This document shows, piece after piece, positions 8,820-16,967 of a stretch of 64,000 nt of DNA; positions within the stretch are counted from its first letter, which is position 1; each line of letters starts with the position of its first letter. Both the position numbers and the translations under genes were made by a program. This DNA comes from Alphaproteobacteria bacterium (GTDB taxonomy: Bacteria > Pseudomonadota > Alphaproteobacteria > Rhodobacterales > Rhodobacteraceae). The DNA is taken from positions 1 to 64,000 of the forward strand of contig JAUIAS010000016.1 of assembly GCA_030425395.1 (NCBI GenBank), read 5' to 3'. Under the pieces are notes generated by a model, which saw nothing but the letters and a program-made list of their open reading frames with translations, searched no databases and had not been told where the DNA came from.

Positions 8820-9740
8820 TCAATTCCAGTTGCGGATCGTTTCCTGTAGCCAGAATCGTCCCTGATCGACCATTGCCACAAACGCGCTGAGCATCGGATC
8901 GGCTTCGGGAAGCATGTCGGCTATGGCAGGGGCATTGGTATAAATCATCAGCAGCACTGCCGCGATGATGATTGCAACCGCAAAACCACGGGTAAAACCC
9001 CCTGCCTTGTGCCGGGGTGATTTGTGCAGGCCCGCCAATTTTCCATAATCGGTCCCTTGATCGCTTTGCCTCAGGCTCGAACTGATCTCTTCGATATCCG
9101 GAAGCATTTCCTTTCGCGATACGGGTCTGGGTTCTTCGCTCTTGCTGTCCGACTGCCTTGGCGGTGTGGGGCGACTCTCCGCTGCAGGCTCGGCAGCCCG
9201 AGGGAGCGGCTCCAGCGTTTGCGTTGGGCTGGCTTGGGCGGCTTTCGGGGCGGCAGGCGGGTCGACGGGTTGTCCGCGCAGTCGCGCCATACGCTGACGG
9301 GCTTGTTCGGCGCGGCGTTCAGCGTCATCGGTGATCGTATCCAGACCCAGATCAGGCTGGGTTTCCAATGCATTGCGCGCTTCGGCTTCGCGCAGTTCGG
9401 CTTCGTGGCGGGCTTCCTCGCGCAGGATATCGGCTATTTCCGGGTCAAGATTGCGCCGCTCGCGCGGGGCTTGGGTTTCATCGGGATCGGGCCGGGGTTT
9501 GGGCGCAGGCCGTGGGCGCGGCCGCCGTTCGGGATCGGACGGTTCACTGAGATCGCGGATCGTGTCGCGCAGGCGGTCGGCTTCGGACTTGGGGTCATCC
9601 TGACTGGCCGGGGCAAAATCGGGGTGCGCGCAGAACCAAGTGTTCCCGCAATTCGAGCACTGCACATCCCGGCCTTCCCTTGGAATGACCTGATCGGGCA
9701 CCTCATACTGCGCCCCGCAGTTCGGGCAAGTCAGCCGCAT
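8820..9740 (-). CDS. MJ0042-type zinc-ribbon protein with one membrane helix
   Basis: 306 residues. The N-terminus is a four-cysteine zinc ribbon, CPNC at residues 5-8 and CSNC at 28-31, matching the MJ0042 family motif. A long acidic, proline- and arginine-rich disordered middle follows, then one transmembrane helix near residue 250 (GFAVAIIIAAVLLMIYTNAP) and a short C-terminal region. Such proteins are common next to ftsEX in Rhodobacteraceae, but their role is unknown. Divergent from ftsE across a 188-base gap that must hold both promoters. Confidence 0.85.
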   Translation of the reverse strand: MRLTCPNCGAQYEVPDQVIPREGRDVQCSNCGNTWFCAHPDFAPASQDDPKSEADRLRDTIRDLSEPSDPERRPRPRPAPKPRPDPDETQAPRERRNLDPEIADILREEARHEAELREAEARNALETQPDLGLDTITDDAERRAEQARQRMARLRGQPVDPPAAPKAAQASPTQTLEPLPRAAEPAAESRPTPPRQSDSKSEEPRPVSRKEMLPDIEEISSSLRQSDQGTDYGKLAGLHKSPRHKAGGFTRGFAVAIIIAAVLLMIYTNAPAIADMLPEADPMLSAFVAMVDQGRFWLQETIRNWN

Positions 9741-9928
9741 CTCGCCTCTCCGTTACTTCTGTGTCCACCCCAGACACGTTTTCCGGCAAGCATAGGAATA
9801 TTAAGCCTTGTGTAAAAGGCACAAATTCCGATCCCTCGAAACGCCCGCCGCGCGGTTTGATACACCACAACCATTGAAACCGGGCCTTCGGTCGGGCAAA
9901 AGCGATCCAAGAGATCAGGGGCAGCCGC

Positions 9929-10606
9929 GTGATAGAATTCGATAAAGTGGCGTATAGTTATGGCGGGGGCGAATTGCTCAGCGATATTTCGGTGCGATTG
10001 GCGCCGGGATCGTTTCATTTTCTGACCGGGCCATCCGGCGCGGGTAAGACGACGTTGCTCAAGCTGTGCCACGGGGATTTGTCGCCCACGGCGGGCCATG
10101 TCCGTGCCTTTGATATGGACCTGACCGCACTGGGTCGCGACGATATGGCCATGATGCGCCGCCGGTTCGGTGTCGTTAATCAGGACTGCCGGTTTCTTGA
10201 TCACCTTTCGGTTGCCGAAAACGTATCGTTGCCACTGACCGTTGCGGGACATGATGCCAGCCAGATGTCTGGTGATCTCAAAGAACTTCTGGAATGGGTC
10301 GGTTTGACAGACCGGGCCGGAGCCTTGCCTCCCGAGCTTTCGGGTGGCGAACGTCAGCGCGCGGCCTTGGCGCGTGCGGTTATCATGTCGCCGGATGTGA
10401 TCCTTGCCGATGAGCCGACCGGAAACGTCGATTGGGAGATGTCGCAACGACTGCTTCACTTGCTGGTCGAGCTGAACCGGATGGGCAAGATGGTCCTGAT
10501 CGCCAGTCATGACCTGCAATTGATCCGTGCGGCCAAAAGCCAGGTTCAAGCGCGGGTGTTGCGAATTGCCGGACGCAAGCTGCAACTGGCGGGAGCCGAC
10601 CTGTGA
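9929..10606 (+). CDS. ftsE: cell-division ABC transporter ATPase FtsE
   Basis: Cytosolic ATPase that with FtsX forms a divisome complex regulating peptidoglycan hydrolases at the septum. The 225 residues contain Walker A GPSGAGKT at 34-41, the ABC signature LSGGERQRAALARA and Walker B VILADEPTGNVD. The start is a GTG (9929-9931) preceded by CAGGGGCAGCC. It overlaps ftsX by four bases (GTGA), so the two are translationally coupled, as expected for subunits made in fixed ratio. Confidence 0.95.
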   Translation: MIEFDKVAYSYGGGELLSDISVRLAPGSFHFLTGPSGAGKTTLLKLCHGDLSPTAGHVRAFDMDLTALGRDDMAMMRRRFGVVNQDCRFLDHLSVAENVSLPLTVAGHDASQMSGDLKELLEWVGLTDRAGALPPELSGGERQRAALARAVIMSPDVILADEPTGNVDWEMSQRLLHLLVELNRMGKMVLIASHDLQLIRAAKSQVQARVLRIAGRKLQLAGADL

Positions 10607-11499
10607 AGGCGCTGATCCTTTCCTATCTGCGCAGCGATCCCAAGGCCGCTCGCGTGGTGCCAGCCACCGGTTATACCGCGCATCTGACGCTGTTTGCCGC
10701 AGGGGCCATGGCGTTTCTCGCGGTGTTTGCGCTGGCGTTGTCGCTCGCGGCGGGGCGGTTGGCGGATCGCTGGGCCGGAGAGCTCGCGCGTAGCACGACC
10801 CTGCGCATTTCAGCCCCTGCCGATCAGATGACCACGCAGGTTGATCGCGCTCTTGCCGTGTTGCAACAGACACCGGGCGTGGCGACCGCGCGCGCGCTCA
10901 GTCTTGAGGAACAGGCGGCGCTTTTGTCGCCGTGGTTTGGTGCGGGTGTGGACCTTTCAGGATTGCCCGTGCCGCGGCTGATCGAAATCCGCGAAACGGA
11001 AACCGGCTATGATGCGGCAGGTCTCAGGTTGCGACTTGCTGCCGAGGTTCCGGGCGCGATCCTTGATGATCATGGACGCTGGCGGCGTCCGCTGGTCGAG
11101 GCCGCAGACAGTTTGCGGCGCTTGGGGTTCTTTTCAATGGCGCTGATCTTTGGTGCGCTGGCCGCGATGGTGACGCTGGCGGCCAATGCGGCCCTTGCGG
11201 CGAATGCCCAGATCATCGAGGTCCTGCGCCTGATCGGGGCAACGGATGTATATATTGCGCGTGCCTTCGTGCGCCGGTTCACCCTGCGAGGGCTGGGTGG
11301 TGCGGCGGTCGGCACGGTGCTGGGGATAGGCGGTGTGATGTTGCTGCCGGAGGCCAGCGCCGAGGGCGGGTTGCTGACAGGCCTTGGTTTTCGCGGAATA
11401 GGCTGGTTTCTTCCCGCCATCATTCCGGTGCTGGCCGCTACGGTGGCTTTCGGCGCGACAAGTTTCGCCGCGCGACAGACACTCAAGGAGCTTGCCTGA
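10603..11499 (+). CDS. ftsX: cell-division permease FtsX
   Basis: Integral membrane partner of FtsE, 298 residues. A hydrophobic helix near residues 25-50 (LTLFAAGAMAFLAVFALAL) leads to a periplasmic domain, followed by three helices in the C-terminal half (FFSMALIFGALAAMVTLAA; GLGGAAVGTVLGIGGVML; WFLPAIIPVLAATVAFGAT). This is the four-helix FtsX layout. It starts at a GTG overlapping ftsE, and its stop overlaps the plsC-like start by one base (TGATG). Confidence 0.93.
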   Translation: MKALILSYLRSDPKAARVVPATGYTAHLTLFAAGAMAFLAVFALALSLAAGRLADRWAGELARSTTLRISAPADQMTTQVDRALAVLQQTPGVATARALSLEEQAALLSPWFGAGVDLSGLPVPRLIEIRETETGYDAAGLRLRLAAEVPGAILDDHGRWRRPLVEAADSLRRLGFFSMALIFGALAAMVTLAANAALAANAQIIEVLRLIGATDVYIARAFVRRFTLRGLGGAAVGTVLGIGGVMLLPEASAEGGLLTGLGFRGIGWFLPAIIPVLAATVAFGATSFAARQTLKELA

Positions 11500-12230
11500 T
11501 GTTGCAGTGGATCAAATCCCTGATCTTTGTGGGGCAGATGTATTTGATGATGCTGGTGATCGGCCTCCTCTATGCCCCGTATGCTCTGGTTTCCCGAGAG
11601 GGGGCTTATGCGGCCTGCAAATGTTATTGCCGCTGGGTTATCTGGACGGCCCGGTGGATGGTGGGCATTCGCTGCGAAGTCCGAGGAGAGGTGCCAACCG
11701 AGGAGGCGATCATCGCGGCCAAGCATCAATCGTTTCTCGATATCATCCTGATTTTCAATGCGGTCCCTCGCGGCAAGTTTATCATGAAGCGGGAAATCCT
11801 CTGGACGCCGATCATCGGGCTTTATGCGTCGCGGCTGGGATGTATCCCGGTCAACCGGGGCAAGCGTGGTGCCGCCATCGCCAAGATGATCAAGGACGTC
11901 GCCCGCCAGTTCACCGATCCGGGCCAGTTGATCATATACGCGCAAGGCACGCGGGTCGCACCCGGGGCACGGCGGCCCTACAAGATTGGCACTGCGGTGC
12001 TTTATGGCGAATTGAATCAGCCATGTGCGCCGGTGGCCACGAACGTCGGCGTGCTCTGGCCGCGCACCGGGATCATGCGCAAGCCTGGTCTGGCGGTGGT
12101 TGAGTTCCTCGACCCGATCGAGCCGGGAATGGAGCGGGATGCCTTCATGGCGCAGCTTGAAAGCGTGGTGGAAACCCGATCCGATGAATTGATGCGGGAA
12201 ATAGGGTTCGATCCAGATGCAGTTCATTGA
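11499..12230 (+). CDS. plsC: 1-acyl-sn-glycerol-3-phosphate acyltransferase (PlsC family)
   Basis: Membrane enzyme that would acylate lysophosphatidic acid to phosphatidic acid. 243 residues with a hydrophobic N-terminus (VGQMYLMMLVIGLLYAPYAL), the HX4D catalytic motif HQSFLD at residues 76-81 and a second block YAQGTR in place of the usual EGTR, a mild deviation. Start overlaps the ftsX stop; the 3' end overlaps the next gene by 14 bases. Another acyltransferase lies at 38-39 kb, so which of the two carries the main PlsC activity is uncertain. Confidence 0.88.
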   Translation: MLQWIKSLIFVGQMYLMMLVIGLLYAPYALVSREGAYAACKCYCRWVIWTARWMVGIRCEVRGEVPTEEAIIAAKHQSFLDIILIFNAVPRGKFIMKREILWTPIIGLYASRLGCIPVNRGKRGAAIAKMIKDVARQFTDPGQLIIYAQGTRVAPGARRPYKIGTAVLYGELNQPCAPVATNVGVLWPRTGIMRKPGLAVVEFLDPIEPGMERDAFMAQLESVVETRSDELMREIGFDPDAVH

Positions 12231-12819
12231 AAGCCAGGCGGCGCTTGAGGCGCTCTATGGAACTCCCGGTGCTCCTGCTCTTCGAAAGGTGGCGCGTCGC
12301 CTGACGCCGCTTTATCGGCAATGGATCATGGCCTCGCGGTTCTGCATCCTGTCGACTGTCGGCGCGGATGGGACGGACGCCAGCCCCCGTGGCGACGATG
12401 GTCCGGTGGTGCAGGAGATCGACGCCGGGCACCTTGCCCTGCCCGATTGGCGCGGGAACAACAGGTTGGACAGCCTGCGCAATATCGTGAGCGATGGCCG
12501 GGTGTCTCTGATGTTCATGGTGCCGGGATCAAACACGGTGGTGCGTGTGAACGGGCGTGCCCGCCTGACCGCTGACACGGCAATGCGGGCACGGTTCGAC
12601 CGAAATGGCAAACAACCGGCCACGGTGATCGTGATTGCCATCGCTGAGATCTATACGCAATGCGCCCGCGCGCCGATGCGGGCCGGGCTATGGTCGCGCG
12701 ATGACAGCGCGGGGCTGCCAAGCGCTGGCGACATTCTTGCCGAAATGACCCAGGGCGAGATTGACGGTGCCGCCTATGATGCGGATTGGCCCGAACGCGC
12801 CGCCAAGAGTATGTGGTGA
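12217..12819 (+). CDS. pyridoxamine 5'-phosphate oxidase-like FMN-binding split-barrel protein
   Basis: 200 residues with the split-barrel pattern FCILSTVGADGTDASPRGDDGPV, DWRGNNRLDSLRNI and VSLMFMVPGSNTVVRVNGRA seen in PNPOx-like flavoproteins. These can bind FMN, F420 or haem and often act as general reductases; the substrate is not deducible. The start overlaps the plsC gene by 14 bases, so it is the last gene of the ftsEX unit, followed by a hairpin. Confidence 0.82.
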   Translation: MQFIESQAALEALYGTPGAPALRKVARRLTPLYRQWIMASRFCILSTVGADGTDASPRGDDGPVVQEIDAGHLALPDWRGNNRLDSLRNIVSDGRVSLMFMVPGSNTVVRVNGRARLTADTAMRARFDRNGKQPATVIVIAIAEIYTQCARAPMRAGLWSRDDSAGLPSAGDILAEMTQGEIDGAAYDADWPERAAKSMW

Positions 12820-12827
12820 AAATGGAC

Positions 12828-12851
12828 AAGCCCGCGCGATGCGCGGGCTTG
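12828..12851. terminator. GC-rich hairpin between PNPOx gene and lpd (convergent)
   Basis: CAAGCCCGCGC-GA-TGCGCGGGCTTG forms a long GC-rich stem between two converging genes. There is no clear T-run on the plus side (TGTGTGT), so it may stop transcription from both directions only partly. Confidence 0.65.
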
Positions 12852-12879
12852 TGTGTCGGGTGAACTGGTCTGTTTTCGA

Positions 12880-14268
<1,389 letters not shown>

Positions 14269-14284
14269 GGGTCAGGTCCTTTCG

Positions 14285-14360
14285 TTGAAGAGGGGAGGGG
14301 GCCAGCCCCCTCTTGCGCCTGCGGCGCAATTCACCCCCGGAGTATTTGAAGCCGGAAGAA
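14285..14360. repeat. Rhodobacteraceae-type extragenic palindromic repeat
   Basis: The lpd-MAPEG gap holds two adjacent dyads, GAGGGGG-CCAG-CCCCCTC and TTGCGCC-TGC-GGCGCAA, followed by CCCCCGGAGTATTTGAAGCC. From memory, this composite occurs between genes in many Rhodobacteraceae genomes and behaves like a REP-type element; I could not verify copy number. It could also attenuate transcription into lpd. Confidence 0.6.
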
Positions 14361-14363
14361 GGG

Positions 14364-14753
14364 TCATAGCAGTGCCGCCACAAGCATGACGACAGTCGCC
14401 AGCAGGCCGACGATCCAGATGTAGGAACGCCAGGGTGTGAGGCCGAAAGCATAGGCGGGGACATAGAGAATACGCGCACCAAGGTAGGCCCATCCGCATG
14501 CGGCGGTGACGGGGGTTGACTGCTCGGAGACGGTGATGACTGTGACCGCGATGGTGAACAGGGCGAGCCCTTCGAAGTGATTGGTCATCGCCCTTTGCAG
14601 GCGTGCGGCCACACCCGTCAGCACGCGGGGTTCATCGCGTGGACCAAGCGCATAGCGCGGGCCCACCTGCCGCTGTGCGGCGATGGAGTAGGCCACGAAT
14701 TGCAGCACTTGCAGCAAGGCGGCGAGGGTGAGGGCGGTGAGTTCGGGGGTCAT
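14364..14753 (-). CDS. MAPEG family membrane protein
   Basis: 129 residues with four hydrophobic helices and the MAPEG-type motif RLQRAMTNHFEGLALFTIAV in the first half. Relatives include membrane glutathione transferases and many uncharacterised bacterial proteins; no substrate can be assigned. The ATG at 14751-14753 starts MTPELTALTLAALLQ. The start overlaps the stop of the low-GC gene upstream by four bases, so the two are coupled. Confidence 0.85.
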   Translation of the reverse strand: MTPELTALTLAALLQVLQFVAYSIAAQRQVGPRYALGPRDEPRVLTGVAARLQRAMTNHFEGLALFTIAVTVITVSEQSTPVTAACGWAYLGARILYVPAYAFGLTPWRSYIWIVGLLATVVMLVAALL

Positions 14754-15451
14754 TTGAGGCCGAACCGCGTAGCAAGATGGATTTGGATGTCTTTCGCTTC
14801 CGGAAGGCATGCAATTTTTCCGCCCAATTCTCTTTCGCGACACATGTCCCGCTGAGAAAATTCCAACAGAAATTTGTAGTTGTCTATCCCTCCCAAGATA
14901 TACAATGCCTTGTCCAGCATGCGGCTTGGATACCAGTCTTCGGGGAAATCTTTCATTTTATCGACGGCGTCACAAAATCCCGAAAAGCTAAGTTCATCAA
15001 GCTTTTCATAAAATTTCAGCATATACTTCTCGCCGAGCGCAGACGAAGCACGACTATCGAACATAGTCCAACGCTTGGGATCATAAAACCAGGCAATTTT
15101 CGAGGCAGCAACTTCCGGACCTTTCCTTGATTTTTCTAGGTTACGTCCAGGCAGGTTGTGCATGAGAGACTCTGCTTTGCTTCCCATGGAAAGATTGTTC
15201 CAACCCCCTGCTATTCTCTTAACGTGGCAAAACAACTCAGTTCGCCGATCTTCGCCTCCGCGAAAGCGATTGGTTTGATATTGCGAAAGAAATGCACTCC
15301 TACTCGTAGGATCCGATCCAAACTCCCCGGCTTTGACTTGCTTCAAGTAACATCTATCGGATTGCCAATTTGGTTGCTTAGGACGCGCAACCAAACTTTC
15401 AGAATGGAGGGCCAGACCGGCCCCCCATAGATTTGCAAAGGTGTATGGCAT
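14750..15451 (-). CDS. low-GC unknown protein inside the suc operon, possible OGG/HhH-like fold
   Basis: Up to 233 residues, not recognised with confidence. Three 60-base rows counted by hand run about 45-48 % GC, well below the flanking suc genes, suggesting acquisition by transfer. The best conserved-looking stretch is ASKIAWFYDPKRWTMFDSRA followed by a helical region; a DP..W...DSR block recalls OGG-fold or HhH-type DNA glycosylase-like proteins, a weak impression. No membrane segment or signal is seen. The ATG at 15449-15451 is four bases after the sucB stop, but two hairpins lie under the first 30 codons, so the true start may be further in; the next in-frame ATG is at 15185-15187. The stop is coupled to the MAPEG gene (ATGA). 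Confidence 0.6.
   Translation of the reverse strand: MPYTFANLWGAGLALHSESLVARPKQPNWQSDRCYLKQVKAGEFGSDPTSRSAFLSQYQTNRFRGGEDRRTELFCHVKRIAGGWNNLSMGSKAESLMHNLPGRNLEKSRKGPEVAASKIAWFYDPKRWTMFDSRASSALGEKYMLKFYEKLDELSFSGFCDAVDKMKDFPEDWYPSRMLDKALYILGGIDNYKFLLEFSQRDMCRERELGGKIACLPEAKDIQIHLATRFGLK
15370..15426. other. two hairpins just after sucB
   Basis: On the minus strand, directly after sucB, come a stem of GGGCC/GGCCC extended with one mismatch (15406-15426) and a second perfect 8-bp stem, TTGGTTGC/GCAACCAA with a nine-base loop (15370-15394). No T-run follows. They could damp expression past sucB or mark a former intergenic region now inside an open frame. Confidence 0.5.
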
Positions 15452-15455
15452 TCGA

Positions 15456-16964
15456 CTACAGATCCATCAGCAACCGGCGCGGGTCTTCGAGCGCTTCCTT
15501 CACGCGGACGAGGAAGGTCACAGCACCTTTGCCGTCCACGATGCGGTGATCGTAGGACAGGGCCAGATACATCATCGGGCGGATCTTAATTTCGCCGTTG
15601 ATGACCATCGGGCGATCCTGAATCTTGTGCATGCCGAGGATGCCGGACTGCGGGGGGTTCAGGATCGGCGACGACATCAGCGAGCCGTAGACCCCACCGT
15701 TGGAGATGGTGAAGGTGCCGCCTTGCATTTCCGCCATGGACAGCTTGCCGTCACGGGCGCGCTTGCCCTTTTCAGCGATGGCTTTCTCGATTTCGGCAAA
15801 GGACATCTTGTCGGCGTCGCGGATCACCGGAACGACAAGACCCTGCGGTGTGCCAGCGGCGATGCCCATGTGCACGAAGTTCTTGTAGACGATGTCGGTG
15901 CCGTCGATTTCAGCGTTGACCTCCGGCACTTCCTTGAGCGCGTGGCAGCAGGCCTTGGTGAAGAACGACATGAAGCCAAGGCGGGCCCCATGTTTCTTTT
16001 CGAACTCTTCCTTGTACTGTTTGCGCAGGGCCATGGCCTCGGTCATGTCCACCTCGTTATAGGTGGTCAGGATCGCTGCGGTGTTCTGTGCGTCCTTGAG
16101 GCGGCGGGCAATCGTCTGACGCAGGCGGGTCATCTTGACCCGTTCCTCGCGCGCGGAATCCTCGGCGGCGACGGGTGCGCGGGGCGGCGTCGCGGGTGCG
16201 GCGTTGGTTGCTGCCGGTGCGGCAGAGGCCGCGGCGGCGATTGCCCGGCTCACGTCTTCTTTCATGACGCGGCCATCGCGGCCCGTTCCCTGAACCTGAT
16301 CGGGGGAAAGTCCCGCTTCGGCCATGGCTTTCTGGGCCGAGGGTGCGTTCTCAACATCCTTGGAACCGGACGCGGGCGCAGAAGTGGCCTGAGGCGCGGC
16401 TGCGGGGGCCGGTGCCGCGGCGGCCCCTTCGCCGGAAGAGATCACAGCCAGTTGGGCGGCGGCTTCGACGGTGGCCCCTTCGGCAGCGAGGATTTCGGTC
16501 AGGACACCGGCTGCGGGTGCGGGCACTTCGACCGACACCTTGTCGGTTTCCAGTTCGCAGAGCATTTCGTCCTGAGCGATGGTGTCGCCAACCTTCTTGA
16601 ACCATGTGGATACCGTGGCCTCGGACACGGATTCGCCCAATGTGGGCACCATGACCTTGACCGACGCGGCGTTGCCGGGCGCTGTGGCCTCAGCCGGTTT
16701 GGCCGGGGCCGGGGTGGCGGCCGCTGCGCCTTCGGTAATGGTGGCGAGCAGGGCGTCAACGCCGACGGTATCGCCTTCGGCGGCAACGATTTCGCCCATG
16801 GTGCCCGCGGCGGGGCTGGGAACTTCGACGGTGACCTTGTCGGTTTCCAGTTCGCAGAGCATTTCATCAACGGCAACGGCATCACCCGGTTTCTTGAACC
16901 AGGTTGCCACGGTCGCTTCGGTCACGGATTCGCCTAGGGTAGGGACGCGGACTTCGGTGGTCAT
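15456..16964 (-). CDS. sucB: dihydrolipoyllysine-residue succinyltransferase (E2 of 2-oxoglutarate dehydrogenase), two lipoyl domains
   Basis: Transfers the succinyl group from E1 via lipoamide to CoA. 502 residues, longer than the usual 400 or so because the lipoyl domain is duplicated: lysines in ELETDKV at about residues 43 and 142, each followed by an Ala/Pro linker. The peripheral-subunit-binding domain reads [20 protein letters not shown], and the catalytic domain ends with [13 protein letters not shown] (His and Asp of the active site). Start ATG three bases after the sucA stop. The E2/E1 pair is plainly co-translated. Confidence 0.97.
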   Translation of the reverse strand: MTTEVRVPTLGESVTEATVATWFKKPGDAVAVDEMLCELETDKVTVEVPSPAAGTMGEIVAAEGDTVGVDALLATITEGAAAATPAPAKPAEATAPGNAASVKVMVPTLGESVSEATVSTWFKKVGDTIAQDEMLCELETDKVSVEVPAPAAGVLTEILAAEGATVEAAAQLAVISSGEGAAAAPAPAAAPQATSAPASGSKDVENAPSAQKAMAEAGLSPDQVQGTGRDGRVMKEDVSRAIAAAASAAPAATNAAPATPPRAPVAAEDSAREERVKMTRLRQTIARRLKDAQNTAAILTTYNEVDMTEAMALRKQYKEEFEKKHGARLGFMSFFTKACCHALKEVPEVNAEIDGTDIVYKNFVHMGIAAGTPQGLVVPVIRDADKMSFAEIEKAIAEKGKRARDGKLSMAEMQGGTFTISNGGVYGSLMSSPILNPPQSGILGMHKIQDRPMVINGEIKIRPMMYLALSYDHRIVDGKGAVTFLVRVKEALEDPRRLLMDL

Positions 16965-16967
16965 GGA

